The notes under the pieces are model-generated. The model was not told where the DNA came from. It saw only the letters and a list, made by a program, of their open reading frames with translations, and ran no database searches. The position numbers and the translations under genes are program-made. Below are positions 51,251 to 61,280 of a stretch of DNA of 64,000 nt, piece after piece. Each line of letters starts with the position of its first letter. Within the stretch, counting starts at the first letter, position 1. Origin of the DNA: SLNP01 sp964568875 (GTDB lineage Bacteria; Bacteroidota; Bacteroidia; Bacteroidales; VadinHA17); the NCBI GenBank assembly GCA_964568875.1, contig CAZMSH010000019.1, positions 1-64,000 of the forward strand, read 5' to 3'.

Positions 51251-53848
51251 ATGACTGAAATCCGTCTTCGGACTTGCATGCCTACAAAGAGAAGTGAATC
51301 GTCACGGTTTAATCCGGGGCGTTCTTTTGCTTTGATAACTCTCCTGTTGTTATCGGGTACCGGTTCTGGAGATCTCTTTTCCCAAACCGATACTGTGAAC
51401 CTTGCCCTCAGCGCTTCCGTCTCGACTTCATTCGTTTCATCATGGGAGACTCTCGGAGCCGTAAATGATGGTTTTAACCCGGCAAGTTCATCGGATAAAT
51501 CACAGGGCGCCTATGGAAACTGGAGAGGGGAAGATTATTTTGGTACTTTCAACTGGGTACAGTATGAATGGCCGCTAGCCAAAAACCTCACTTCAACATC
51601 TGTTTACTGGTGGGACGATGGTCTCGGTATCAAGCAACCTGATGAGGCACGCATTGAGTACTGGAATGGTGTGGCATGGATAAATGCCGGGGCCATCGGT
51701 ACTACTCTGAATACCTACAATTCACTTAAGCTCGCAATTCAGACCTCGCGCTTAAGAATCTATATGAAAAGCCCCAGGGCCACAGGCATACTCGAATGGA
51801 GGGTATTCGGCGTTGAAAGCGGTCCGTGTGACCCTACTGAGATTACACCTTTTATAAAGGATGCGGAGGGCAGCCTGGTTGCCGGAAATACAGTTAATGT
51901 CATTGAAGGTGAGGGTGCAACCTTCAGTCCTCAGGATAATGAGGGCGGCACCTGGTTTTGGGGCGGACCCGGAGGCTTTACAGCAACAGGAAGAGAGTTA
52001 ACTGTCGAAAATCTTACCGCTGAGAAGTCGGGTACCTATACCGTGTTTTATACCAACAGCTGTGGTGCACAGTCGCAATCCTATTTCCATCTTACGGTAA
52101 GAACTGATCCCGATCCGTCAGCCCCCTATGAATGGCCGGAATACGATCCGGTGATAAACTATGATTTCAGGGATGAGTTTCCGGGACTCACCGAACCGAC
52201 ACAGGATCTCGATGATTGTGCAGGTGTTGTTGGAACCCAGTCATCAGGCTGGTGGACATTTAAGTGGGGTGCCAACGCCAATAGCCTTGTTACCTCTGCT
52301 GCCATAACACCGATGCTCAACTATATGAACCAGGAGTTCGCCTATTTCAGGGATGTGATGGGATGGCCGCCCGACAAGAGGGCAAAAAACGGTTACCGCA
52401 GCGCAATATATCTGTATGGTTCGGGCCTTTGTACTGACAATGCCTCGAACACTGCCCTTGGTGGTTGGCAGAGCAGCATTTTCTATCAGGGTCAGCACTG
52501 GCCTATGGTGCTTATTTCATATTACCCGGTTTACTCCTTTGATCCGGCCTGCACCTATGGCGACCGCCAGTTTCAGAGGGACGCCGTGGTTCATGAAGGC
52601 ATTCATTCCATACTTGCAGACATGCCGGGCGTGAAGCAGGCCGCCTGGTTCCACGAAGGAGGCAACACCTGGCTTCAGCAGGAGGCCTCGGCACGCCGTT
52701 CGGGCAATTACAGCAGTATGGGGTTCCTCAACGGGGCCTCGTACATAGCCCCTTTCATGCCCATAGAGTGTTACAGCGGGTGGCTGCAGGACGGATCTTT
52801 CGGCGGACCGTCGGCTGAGGGTGTCAATATGCACGAGGATGGACAGCAGATTTGTACATGGCGCAATCTTCTTGGCGGGGTTCAGTACAGCAACGCATTC
52901 CCAACATACCTTGGGGTTACACTCGGTCCGGGCAGCATCCCGTGGATATGGAGGAATGCCCCGGGCAGGGTGCTTGAAGGTATTGCAAATGGAATGGGGG
53001 AACACCAGACCCGCCGCCTCATAACCGAGTATCGCGCGAAACAGGCTCTTGTGGATATGGGACCATGGACGCAGGCAGTGATGAACCTTCTGAACTCACA
53101 GACAGGGACTGCCATCAGGGCTGACTGGCAGCCTTCATGGCTCAATCCGGACACATGGTATGCCACCCCTTATGTAGTTACGACCAAAAGCAGTACGGGA
53201 CTGCTGACTCCGGAGCAGAGGACAACGCCCGGCTGGTCTGGCGGCAACCAGATACCACTAAGGGTAAACGGTAATAAAGTAACTATCAACTTCATACCGC
53301 TTGGTCCGAATATGACGTGTCAACTCGCATACAGGACAAAAGAGGGCCTTGCCGTTTACAGCCAGCCTGTGTATGGTGGAAATTGCAGCCTGAAACTTGA
53401 CCATCAGCCCGCCAATTCAGTAGTGTTCGCAATAGTTACCAGTACTGAATATATCTATCACGGGGAGGTAACCAGAAAAGCACATCACGATTACAGGATA
53501 CAACTGGTTGAAGGCGTCACTGGAACGGCTGATGTAAACAAGAAATGGTTTGACTGGACAAAGGACATTGTACATACAGGCATAAACGACAAATTCACCC
53601 TTGTTGATGACATTTTACTATATCCCAATCCGGTTAAGAGCGGCACAACCGTTTCATTTAATTCACAATGGTTTGCAGGCAGGGAGGCTGAAGTGAGCAT
53701 TATTAACATGACAGGCAACAGGATATGGTCGGGAAGGGTAGCCGATGGCTCTCCGCTTCCGGAGCAGTATATTGAAAAGCCAGGTATCTATTTCGTTGAA
53801 TTCAGAGGACAAGGCGGTCGCGGGGTTAGAAAACTTATAGTGAAATGA
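51251..53848 (+). CDS. T9SS-secreted HEGIH protein with discoidin-like and Ig-like regions
   Basis: 865 aa. Signal region at about 26-45 (FALITLLLLSGTGSG); ATG 51278 is an alternative start. An F5/8-type discoidin-like beta domain comes first (LALSASVSTSFVSSWETLGAV to about 195), then an Ig/PKD-like segment (TFSPQDNEGGTWFWGGPGG, about 220-285), then a DUF6055-like domain with VVHEGIHSIL (HEGIH at 448-452) and WFHEGGNTWLQQ, the arrangement of a zinc metallopeptidase. The last 80 residues (LYPNPVKSG ... GIYFVEFRG) form a type A C-terminal sorting domain for type IX secretion. It is probably a surface or secreted protease or glycan-binding hydrolase; activity is inferred only. Confidence 0.75.
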   Translation: MTEIRLRTCMPTKRSESSRFNPGRSFALITLLLLSGTGSGDLFSQTDTVNLALSASVSTSFVSSWETLGAVNDGFNPASSSDKSQGAYGNWRGEDYFGTFNWVQYEWPLAKNLTSTSVYWWDDGLGIKQPDEARIEYWNGVAWINAGAIGTTLNTYNSLKLAIQTSRLRIYMKSPRATGILEWRVFGVESGPCDPTEITPFIKDAEGSLVAGNTVNVIEGEGATFSPQDNEGGTWFWGGPGGFTATGRELTVENLTAEKSGTYTVFYTNSCGAQSQSYFHLTVRTDPDPSAPYEWPEYDPVINYDFRDEFPGLTEPTQDLDDCAGVVGTQSSGWWTFKWGANANSLVTSAAITPMLNYMNQEFAYFRDVMGWPPDKRAKNGYRSAIYLYGSGLCTDNASNTALGGWQSSIFYQGQHWPMVLISYYPVYSFDPACTYGDRQFQRDAVVHEGIHSILADMPGVKQAAWFHEGGNTWLQQEASARRSGNYSSMGFLNGASYIAPFMPIECYSGWLQDGSFGGPSAEGVNMHEDGQQICTWRNLLGGVQYSNAFPTYLGVTLGPGSIPWIWRNAPGRVLEGIANGMGEHQTRRLITEYRAKQALVDMGPWTQAVMNLLNSQTGTAIRADWQPSWLNPDTWYATPYVVTTKSSTGLLTPEQRTTPGWSGGNQIPLRVNGNKVTINFIPLGPNMTCQLAYRTKEGLAVYSQPVYGGNCSLKLDHQPANSVVFAIVTSTEYIYHGEVTRKAHHDYRIQLVEGVTGTADVNKKWFDWTKDIVHTGINDKFTLVDDILLYPNPVKSGTTVSFNSQWFAGREAEVSIINMTGNRIWSGRVADGSPLPEQYIEKPGIYFVEFRGQGGRGVRKLIVK

Positions 53849-53868
53849 TGGTGGTCTGTCCCATTTCT

Positions 53869-55644
53869 TTATTTTCTTCCATCTTTACCTATTAGCCTGA
53901 ATGCGCCGATCCGGGTAGAGTATGCAGGTGCTCCCTTTTTAAAGTAGTCTCCGACATACCATATTGTCATGTCGTCAGACGGATCGACAGCTGTCTGAGT
54001 GTAATCTTCCCATCTGAGGGTATTTGTCTGCGAATATTCACCTTCAACAAGAACTGCCTCCCGAAGATTCAGCAATCCTTTCGGATCGCTGTCGAGCCTG
54101 CCCGCGAACCTCTGTCCTGGATAAACAGCTTCTCCCCCAACCGTATATCCGATACCGATATTCCCGTATTTGTCCATAGCCGGACTTGGGAGAAAACGGT
54201 AGAGGGTGTCAGGTGCGAATGTTCCCTGCTGATAGAGATTCACTTTCCGGTCTGCACCTATTCTGAACTCATACCACCTTATACCACCGGTACCTGTCGA
54301 TACCGGTGTCACAGAGTGTACTGCAACGATTGATTCCCTGTCGCCGATTCTCCGGTAGATTACCCTTGACATCAGCTTATCACCCTGTGTGTCAAGCTTT
54401 CTGTCGGTTTCGGGCTGTGGAACATAACCAATCAGCTGCCCTCCACCCTGGTAGTGGTATTCTGCAACCTCTATCTTTTGAGGCCCCTCAAGCAGGCTGC
54501 TTTCCGGTTCATCCCAGTCTGGTTTTATCTTCCACACATAGATGCCATTGTCTGATGTAATACCATTCAGTTGCGATCCACCCGTGGCCAGCATTATATT
54601 GGGCTCTCCGTCGGGAGGCAGCTGCATACCATCGATGTCAGCGTTATTGAGAAAATTAACTCCGTCAATGATGAAACACAATTCCCGGGCCGGATTACCC
54701 TTAAGCATTTCATTGCGTTCGGCAATGCAGGCATGCTTCTGTATTATATGATCACCGGTGCTTGTAGGCAGGTAGTAACCATCGGTCCATATTGCCGGTC
54801 TGGGATAGTCGGGAAAGAGAGGTCTTCTGAACTCATACCGGTACCAGGGCCCGAACGGATCGGGTCCGGCGCTGACGGCATAGCACATGCAGTATGATCC
54901 TTCTGCAGGCGCCGGTGTGCGGTTTGCCCTTCTGATGGAATCCTGAACGGCTTTTTCCTCAGGGGTCAGCCTTTTGGGTATATGGAGTGGTTCGGCCTTG
55001 CCGGGTTGGCCCGTAATACCTGGCATGCTGAGTTTTGCCGGCTCTCCGCTTATACCTGCAGGAGGTTCATTCTCAAGAAAGGGAACACGCCTGAAGATAG
55101 GCATCACTATCAGCCATCTGTCGGCAAGCTGGTCATATCTTACCACTGCGTCTCCATTGTTTATCTCCTCGCACGGACCGCCAAAGCCCCTGAAGACATT
55201 TCTGGTCTCAACGGGGCCATACAGAGGTATACCACTCTCCCTGAAGAGGCTGCCCTCTTTTGTGAAGATAGCCATATGGGTATTCACGACCTGAACAATA
55301 TAGTCATGGCTTACAGCGAGGGAATTATCTGAAGGGTTTCTGTTGAGCACACTACCGTGAGTGCCATCAAACCCGTATCCCAGTCCCTCGAAATTTGTGA
55401 TCATTGTTACCTGTCCACCGGTGCCATGCCATGTCTGTTCAGTGTGAGTGGCCACCTGATCACTATTCAATGCACTTGTGGTAATTTTCGTTGATACAGG
55501 CTTTACAAAATGAGAAATTTCAGGCCTGCCGAACGGGTATGCAGCGAAGTCATTTCTGGCCTGGTATGCTGATAGCATCCGGCCGTTCTGGCCGAACATT
55601 GACAATGAAAAAGATATCGTTACAAATAGCAGTATTATTCTCAT
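53869..55644 (-). CDS. Secreted protein of unknown function, probably beta-rich
   Basis: 591 aa with signal peptide (LLFVTISFSLSMFG). The body has repeated blade-like segments such as SVLNRNPSDNSLAVSHDYIV, AVVRYDQLADRWLIVMPIF and NIMLATGGSQLNGI, which suggest a beta-propeller, but I do not recognise a family with known function. A Pro/Gly-rich linker sits at about 200-250. There is no T9SS tail. It is convergent with the T9SS protein gene. Confidence 0.6.
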   Translation of the reverse strand: MRIILLFVTISFSLSMFGQNGRMLSAYQARNDFAAYPFGRPEISHFVKPVSTKITTSALNSDQVATHTEQTWHGTGGQVTMITNFEGLGYGFDGTHGSVLNRNPSDNSLAVSHDYIVQVVNTHMAIFTKEGSLFRESGIPLYGPVETRNVFRGFGGPCEEINNGDAVVRYDQLADRWLIVMPIFRRVPFLENEPPAGISGEPAKLSMPGITGQPGKAEPLHIPKRLTPEEKAVQDSIRRANRTPAPAEGSYCMCYAVSAGPDPFGPWYRYEFRRPLFPDYPRPAIWTDGYYLPTSTGDHIIQKHACIAERNEMLKGNPARELCFIIDGVNFLNNADIDGMQLPPDGEPNIMLATGGSQLNGITSDNGIYVWKIKPDWDEPESSLLEGPQKIEVAEYHYQGGGQLIGYVPQPETDRKLDTQGDKLMSRVIYRRIGDRESIVAVHSVTPVSTGTGGIRWYEFRIGADRKVNLYQQGTFAPDTLYRFLPSPAMDKYGNIGIGYTVGGEAVYPGQRFAGRLDSDPKGLLNLREAVLVEGEYSQTNTLRWEDYTQTAVDPSDDMTIWYVGDYFKKGAPAYSTRIGAFRLIGKDGRK

Positions 55645-55872
55645 GGTAAAGAGTATTAGTTCTTAAATGTAGTGATTATTTTCCGGAATATCCCGGTACG
55701 GAGATAGGGTTACGCACTCTGTCGACGAATGCCCGTTACTATTTGCCCCCCCCCAGGTTCCTGCAATGTTAGCAACTGGTATACTGTTACTTGCGTCTAA
55801 GGATTTACCGTAGTGTCATTTGCAGTTATATTTTGCTTTTCGTCGGTCATCAGGGAGGCTTGCAGAATATTA
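55645..55872. other. Gap upstream of the UpxY-like gene
   Basis: About 230 nt without a gene. It includes a run of nine C at 55746-55754. I looked for inverted repeats flanking the promoter, as in invertible capsule promoters, and found none. Confidence 0.4.
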
Positions 55873-55903
55873 TTTCGCCCTGACGGGCTTTGTCATAGCT
55901 TTG
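55873..55903 (+). promoter_or_regulatory. Promoter of the UpxY-like gene
   Basis: TTTC (55873-55876), 19 nt, TAGCTTTG (55896-55903), close to consensus. The spacer contains GCCC-TGAC-GGGC, a small hairpin. The transcript leader would be about 90 nt. Confidence 0.55.
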
Positions 55904-55998
55904 GCATGAATTGGTTCAGTTTTCGTTTATGAGAGCAGCACAACGTGACTCGCATCAGCGAAGCTCTTTTTCAGGATTGATTTTAAGCAGTTTTCCAG

Positions 55999-56535
55999 AT
56001 GGTAGGACGGGAATATAAGTGGTACGTGTTATACACCAGGTCGCAGCACGAGAAGCAATTGCACAGGGACTTCGGGCGACGCTGTATCGAATCATATCTG
56101 CCGCTTGCACCCTCGATTCGGTTCTGGTCCGACAGGACGAAGATAGTCGATATGCCACTTTTCCCGAACTACCTTTTTGTCAGGGCAAGTTGCCGTGAAT
56201 ACACATTTATTGATGAGCACCGTTCGGTGATAGGTTTCGTGAAGACAGGCAGAGAGCCTTCGGAAGTGCCAGACAGCACAATGGAAATGCTTAAGATAGC
56301 CCTGAATGAAAAGATGGAGTTGTTGCGATGTAGAGAAGAGCCTGTAAAGGGAGGTCGTGTAGCCGTTGTTCGAGGACCGCTCGAAGGATTTGAGGGAGAG
56401 GTAATCGATTATTGCGGCAAGAATTTCCTGTTAATCGAAGTAAAGCAGATCAGCCAGTGCCTAATGGTGAGAATTAATACAGACTCTGTAAGAATTATAG
56501 AGGAAAAACCAAAACATTGTGCCTTAATTTTGTAA
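55999..56535 (+). CDS. UpxY-family transcription antiterminator (NusG paralog)
   Basis: 178 aa. The NGN domain starts KWYVLYTRSQHEKQLHRDF and includes YLPLAPSIRFWSDRTKIVDMPLFPNYLFVR and VIGFVKTGREPSEVPD; a KOW-like region follows with GGRVAVVRGPLEGFEGEVID. UpxY proteins bind RNA polymerase at the start of capsular polysaccharide operons and let it read through. Here the next genes are a sensor kinase and regulator, not glycan genes. No second NusG copy is in the window. It lies 75 nt upstream of the kinase on the same strand. Confidence 0.85.
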   Translation: MVGREYKWYVLYTRSQHEKQLHRDFGRRCIESYLPLAPSIRFWSDRTKIVDMPLFPNYLFVRASCREYTFIDEHRSVIGFVKTGREPSEVPDSTMEMLKIALNEKMELLRCREEPVKGGRVAVVRGPLEGFEGEVIDYCGKNFLLIEVKQISQCLMVRINTDSVRIIEEKPKHCALIL

Positions 56536-56610
56536 CTTGATCGGAACTTTCTGCCCCAGCTTTATTATTAAGGTAACCGGCTTGCTTTTTGCAGATTATA
56601 CAGTAATAAA

Positions 56611-57681
56611 ATGAAAATGTCTCAGATAAGGACATTGCTTTTACAGAGGCCCGGATTCTGGTTTTTCCAGATAACAGGGTGGATGCTTTTTTCGGCTGCG
56701 ATGAAGCTCTACTTTCCTGACCTTCCAGTTACCAATCTGGTAACATTCTGGAAGTTTATAAACTTCTACTTTTTAGGGTTCCTCTTAACGAGTGGCTTGA
56801 GATTCTTCTATACACGGGTTTTTAAGAATGACAAATCTATCCTGATGATAGTAGCAGTATCTTTACTATCATCGGCTCTTATAATGTTTCTGGTCGGCTT
56901 TCTCGACGGACTGTCAGCCTATCCTTTTATGGATGCTGCAGGAAAGGAAAAATTTGTGATGACATGGAAGCACTTCGATCTGGCCAGGTTTTATCATGAC
57001 AATATTTTCTGGTACCTGGTTTTTTTACTTTGGAACATCATGTATTTCGGGCTCAAGGCATGGCTCGACCTGAGGGAGACCAGGGAGAGAAGCGAAAAGG
57101 CTGTACTGCTTGCCCAGCAATCTCAGTTGCGTATGCTGCGCTACCAGCTGAATCCTCATTTCCTGTTTAATTCACTGAACTCTATCCAGGCACTTGTGTA
57201 TGAAGACCCTGAAAGAGCAGACCGCATGATATTCAGACTTTCGGAATTCCTCAGATATACCCTCAGAAATCAGGAAAGGCTTATGATATCACTGGCCGAA
57301 GAGGTAAAAATAGTCGAAGAGTATCTCTATATCGAGCAGGCCAGGTTCCCCGACCGGCTTAAGTATTCAATAGAAATAACCGAGGAGGCAGCCAGAAGGG
57401 AGGTGGTAGCTTTTATGCTGCAACCCTTTGTGGAGAATGCCATCAAGCATGGGATGAGATCCTCGCCTGACTTTCTGGAAATTAACATAAGTGCAATCTG
57501 CAGTAACGGGAAACTTACCATTCGGATCAGAAACAACGCACAATGGTTGGAGTCAAATGAAGAAGGCGTCGGCATTAAGAATGTTTTTGACAGGCTCCAG
57601 AATGCTTTTCCCGGCAAATACTCACTATCGATCTCTAAGGAGACAGGTAATGTGTGTGTTGAAATAACAATTGAACAATAA
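56611..57681 (+). CDS. LytS-type sensor histidine kinase
   Basis: 356 aa. Four predicted membrane helices in the first 150 residues (about 17-36, 46-64, 77-97, 132-150) with no extracytoplasmic sensor domain of size, then a coiled stretch and the His_kinase domain: YQLNPHFLFNSLNSIQA with phospho-accepting His 183, then MLQPFVENAIKHGM (N box) and GVGIKNVFDRL (G box). This family pairs with LytTR regulators. The next gene, 23 nt on, is such a regulator. Confidence 0.9.
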   Translation: MKMSQIRTLLLQRPGFWFFQITGWMLFSAAMKLYFPDLPVTNLVTFWKFINFYFLGFLLTSGLRFFYTRVFKNDKSILMIVAVSLLSSALIMFLVGFLDGLSAYPFMDAAGKEKFVMTWKHFDLARFYHDNIFWYLVFLLWNIMYFGLKAWLDLRETRERSEKAVLLAQQSQLRMLRYQLNPHFLFNSLNSIQALVYEDPERADRMIFRLSEFLRYTLRNQERLMISLAEEVKIVEEYLYIEQARFPDRLKYSIEITEEAARREVVAFMLQPFVENAIKHGMRSSPDFLEINISAICSNGKLTIRIRNNAQWLESNEEGVGIKNVFDRLQNAFPGKYSLSISKETGNVCVEITIEQ

Positions 57682-57704
57682 CCGGCTATCAGATATCAGC
57701 TTCA

Positions 57705-58439
57705 ATGAGAACATATACATCATACATTGTTGACGATGAGCCTCTGGCCATCAGGCTGTTAAGAAAGAAACTCCAGAGGTTTCCCGAAATCGAGATAATC
57801 GGTGAAGCGACCAGGTTGCAGAAGGCTTTAACTGATATCAGAGAAAAGAGGCCTGAGGTACTTTTTCTCGATATCCAGCTTACGGAATGTACCGGTTTTG
57901 ATCTTCTTGAAAGAATTGACTACCATGGAAAGGTCATTTTTATTACAGCGTTTGATGAATTCGCTCTAAGGGCTTTTGAAATAAATGCACTGGCCTATCT
58001 GCTTAAACCATTATCGGACGAACATCTTGCATCAGCAATTGAACGGATTAAAACAGATGATTATTACAGGTCGGCGGAAGGATTGCCGGTAAGTACAAAG
58101 TTCAGGTATACAGACCGTATACTTGTGGTTGAGAGAGACCAGATCAGGTTTGTTCTGCTTGAAGCAATAACCATAATATCAGCGGCAAGAGATTATACGA
58201 TGATTGAGACCCTCGACGGGAAGAAGAGCATAATGATGAGGTCAATGGCAGAATGGATGAACAGGCTGCCTGTTGATCATTTTATCAGGGTGCACCGCTC
58301 ATACATTGTGAACATTAATCACATTGAGAAGATCATCAGGAACTCCACAACATCAGCCAGTGTCTATATGAAGAATCATCCAGAACCAATCTCACTCAGT
58401 CGCACTTATTATGCAATCCTCAGGGAGAGATACCTTTAA
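57705..58439 (+). CDS. LytTR family response regulator
   Basis: 244 aa. Receiver domain: Asp 10/11 in YIVDDEPLA, phospho-acceptor Asp 56 in LFLDIQLTE, Lys in AYLLKPL. The LytTR DNA-binding domain (about 135-240) shows IISAARDYTMIETLDGK and HFIRVHRSYIVNINHIEKI. The kinase directly upstream is the probable partner. LytTR proteins bind short direct or inverted repeats upstream of their targets; the exported proteins that follow are candidate targets. Confidence 0.92.
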   Translation: MRTYTSYIVDDEPLAIRLLRKKLQRFPEIEIIGEATRLQKALTDIREKRPEVLFLDIQLTECTGFDLLERIDYHGKVIFITAFDEFALRAFEINALAYLLKPLSDEHLASAIERIKTDDYYRSAEGLPVSTKFRYTDRILVVERDQIRFVLLEAITIISAARDYTMIETLDGKKSIMMRSMAEWMNRLPVDHFIRVHRSYIVNINHIEKIIRNSTTSASVYMKNHPEPISLSRTYYAILRERYL

Positions 58440-58520
58440 GTGGCTCTACCCGCCCATTATATTGAAACCTTCAGCCTGTCAGATTAGTAATAGCAAACAA
58501 CCTTTAAGGGTTATTCGCTT

Positions 58521-58543
58521 CCATTAGTATCTATTGATACCGG
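58521..58543. promoter_or_regulatory. Possible operator: GTATC-TATT-GATAC palindrome
   Basis: GTATC (58527-58531), TATT, GATAC (58536-58540) before the hydrolase gene. The word TCTATTGATACCGG recurs as TCTATTGATATCGG at 61288-61301, before the NTF2-like gene. A binding site for the nearby LytTR regulator is possible but unproven. Confidence 0.3.
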
Positions 58544-58580
58544 CCACGGCCGAATATCCAAAACTGATAGTGAACATATA

Positions 58581-59783
58581 ATGAATACCATAGTTATTTA
58601 TACCGGCATCACCCTGGCTTTGCTTTTTAGCCTGCCTGAACCTAATATCCGGTTTGACAAGACAGCAGATGTAAAGAATCTGGTATATACTCAGGCTGAA
58701 CTCGACATAATGATGACCAAGCCAGCCTCCATGGGTGATTACCAGCCTTCACTGGCAGGTCCTCTTCGAAAGCCGGACGGATCGGGAGGGTTCAGGTACG
58801 ACAGCACCTTTACCGTTGAAAAGATAGTTGTCAACAGCGAAGGTTACCTTCTGACAGGATGGCTCTATCTTCCGTTGGGGGTTGAGAAGTGCCCTTTGGT
58901 GGTACTCACAGATGGAGGAGGAGATGTTGTAAGAGCCATCAGGTCATTCTCCGATTTCATGGCACCAATACTGGCACACTGCGGATATGCCGCCTTTGTT
59001 CATGATAAAAGGGGAACCGGAGAATCAGGAGGCGACTATGTAATGACAACATATGATGATTACATAACAGATGCAGGCAACTGTGCCATATTTCTGTCAG
59101 CACATAAAAGGATTAATCCGGAAAAGATTGGTGTGATGGGGGCAAGCGAGGGTGGAAGGGTAGCAGTTATAGCGGCCAGCCGGTTTCCTGTCTTCAGTTT
59201 CGTAATCAGCCAGGCCGGCACAATGGTAAGTGCCATCGAAGACAGGATGTATGCACAGATAAACGGAATGATAGACAGGGGAACCATTACCGATTCTATT
59301 GCCGACCTGGTAAGACCAATATGGAGAAGCTCGTTTGAGGCCTGGGCCGGCCTTAGCCAGGATGGGCATACCCGGATCGATCTGGAGATAGATCAAATGA
59401 GAAAGAAATATCCGCGTAACTATCTGCCATTTAAAAAATGTGAAATGGAGACCATTCCGGATTTTGCCATTGTCCTCCCGACCTGGAATTCCCTTGGTGC
59501 AGACTATATGACGGAGATGGAGCACTTTACGAAAAAATGGCTTGTCATATACGGCGCTGAAGACAGGATTGTACCGACATCTGCCAGTGTCAGAAATATT
59601 GAATACTATATGAAGCTTAGCGGCAATACGAACTGCAATGTCGCTGTCATCCCGCGGATGGGTCATGTGCCGGTTGATATAGAAACAAAAGAGAGAATCA
59701 ATTTCGATTACCTGATAATCAACTGGCTCGACCGGAACGTTCAAACTGACCGGAGCTTCTCAGGCATATCTTCGGCAAAATAA
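58581..59783 (+). CDS. Exported alpha/beta hydrolase
   Basis: 400 aa. A weak N-terminal signal (about 3-18) precedes a hydrolase domain of the BAAT/S9-like type: oxyanion loop LTDGGGDVVR, nucleophile in GVMGASEGGRVAV, Asp in YGAEDRIVP and His in RMGHVPVD. It is probably an esterase or peptidase of the periplasm. It follows the LytTR gene by 141 nt on the same strand, with its own possible operator, so regulation by that system is plausible. Confidence 0.75.
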   Translation: MNTIVIYTGITLALLFSLPEPNIRFDKTADVKNLVYTQAELDIMMTKPASMGDYQPSLAGPLRKPDGSGGFRYDSTFTVEKIVVNSEGYLLTGWLYLPLGVEKCPLVVLTDGGGDVVRAIRSFSDFMAPILAHCGYAAFVHDKRGTGESGGDYVMTTYDDYITDAGNCAIFLSAHKRINPEKIGVMGASEGGRVAVIAASRFPVFSFVISQAGTMVSAIEDRMYAQINGMIDRGTITDSIADLVRPIWRSSFEAWAGLSQDGHTRIDLEIDQMRKKYPRNYLPFKKCEMETIPDFAIVLPTWNSLGADYMTEMEHFTKKWLVIYGAEDRIVPTSASVRNIEYYMKLSGNTNCNVAVIPRMGHVPVDIETKERINFDYLIINWLDRNVQTDRSFSGISSAK

Positions 59784-59844
59784 GCCGGTGATGCCTTAAG
59801 AAGGATGTAAAAAAATGACAACCATTTAACAAACAAATCATGTT

Positions 59845-61227
59845 ATGAAGGCGATGATTTCTTTAGTATTGTTTTCCCTTTTAACAAGTGGAAGTCCGGA
59901 ATCCGTTCTGCATAGTCAGGGCAGTGATCTGGCATGGAATGAAGTACAGTCTCCATTACCTGATGTATTCAGTGTTATTGAGGAGGTTGAGATAATCGGC
60001 AAACTCGGGTTATGGCCCGGTTTTGATGTAAAGGCTGTTCCTGTTATGGTTTTTGACAGCACTGACACCTGGTTGTTCTTTTCAGATATGACTCCGGAAG
60101 GTTTTGATATTTTTCCGGGAACCCCGGGAGTGATGACTTACAAGGGTCAGCATCCCCTGGTTCGGGGAAATTCAATTGTCAGGCTGGGTGAAAAATGGGT
60201 CGCCACGTCGGTGCTTGCAAGTTATGGCAGGAGAACCGGAGAAAAGTATTCTGCCGTTGATCTTGCGGGCATAATCGTTCATGAGCAGTTTCATGTATTC
60301 CAGAGGCTGAACCATCCCTCCTGGCGCCAGAATGACGGCGTACTGCTTTTCTATCCCCGTGAGACAAATGAATCTGTTTTGCTGAGAAAGCTCGAGAAGG
60401 AGGCATTCAGGAAGGCTGTAACATCGGCTACTTATTATCAGATGGCAGGATGGGCACAAACAGCGCTGGAATACCGCTATAAGAGATTTGGTCTGGTGCC
60501 CGGTATCTATGGTACCTATGAAAAAGAACTTCAGAGAACAGAGGGACTGTCAGATTATATTGAGCGAATTGCAAGGGGGCTTGACCCTCTTAATGCTTCA
60601 GATATCACTAATGGAATTGCTCCGGCGGGTGTCAGGGACCTGGGATATGTTGAAGGCAGATGGATTGCTATGATACTCGATATACTAAAACCTGACTGGA
60701 AATATGTCATTGAAGAAGATGACGGACTGTACCTTGAAGAAATACTTTCGAAGCAACTGACTGCGATGCAAACAGCGGCTATAGGGTTTTCCATGGAGGA
60801 GATTGAAAGCCTCTGTGTTGAATCACGCAGGACATTTAACATATGGCAGCTGGAAAAACTGGAAGAACTATCAGATTATCATTTACAGCCGGGTTATAGT
60901 CTGCTGGTTGATGCTTCCAGCCTGCCTTTCAACATAAGAATTTTCGAACCGCTCGAAATCGAGACCAGCGACAATGGCGGGGTCTATCACAGATTAATCT
61001 TCTCGGGAGCCAACCAGGAAAGCAGCCTCAGGATAATGAATCATCCATGCTTAACCTACTTCAATGACCGATATCAGTTGTCAGCCATCACCATTAAAGG
61101 GTTGAAGAGCCGGCCTATGATTGATTACGAGACAAAGAAGTGTACATTGAAGTATGAAGGGATAGATATAAGTCTCGTATTTTCCGAGGCTGCAGAGTCA
61201 GGTGAAACCATCAGGATCAGAATCTAG
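59845..61227 (+). CDS. Exported HEQFH protein, putative metallohydrolase
   Basis: 460 aa with a short signal peptide (AMISLVLFSLLTSGS). IIVHEQFHVFQRLNHPSW places an HExxH zinc motif at residues 146-150, and EGLSDYIERIARGL about 90 residues later may supply the third, Glu ligand of a gluzincin. The last 110 residues look beta-rich (LVDASSLPFNIRIFEPLEIE). I do not know a named family. Proteolytic activity is an inference from the motif alone. Confidence 0.6.
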   Translation: MKAMISLVLFSLLTSGSPESVLHSQGSDLAWNEVQSPLPDVFSVIEEVEIIGKLGLWPGFDVKAVPVMVFDSTDTWLFFSDMTPEGFDIFPGTPGVMTYKGQHPLVRGNSIVRLGEKWVATSVLASYGRRTGEKYSAVDLAGIIVHEQFHVFQRLNHPSWRQNDGVLLFYPRETNESVLLRKLEKEAFRKAVTSATYYQMAGWAQTALEYRYKRFGLVPGIYGTYEKELQRTEGLSDYIERIARGLDPLNASDITNGIAPAGVRDLGYVEGRWIAMILDILKPDWKYVIEEDDGLYLEEILSKQLTAMQTAAIGFSMEEIESLCVESRRTFNIWQLEKLEELSDYHLQPGYSLLVDASSLPFNIRIFEPLEIETSDNGGVYHRLIFSGANQESSLRIMNHPCLTYFNDRYQLSAITIKGLKSRPMIDYETKKCTLKYEGIDISLVFSEAAESGETIRIRI

Positions 61228-61280
61228 TTTATCTAGCCGCAGGTAAAAATGATGTCATTTAAATGCAGCGTAATCAGATT

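Noticed and set aside
55645..55998. Invertible promoter like those before Bacteroides capsule loci
   Set aside because: No flanking inverted repeats of useful length could be found around the promoter, and no invertase gene is in the window.
59097..59744. 215-codon minus-strand open frame inside the alpha/beta hydrolase gene
   Set aside because: Shadow frame; the plus strand holds an intact hydrolase with catalytic motifs.
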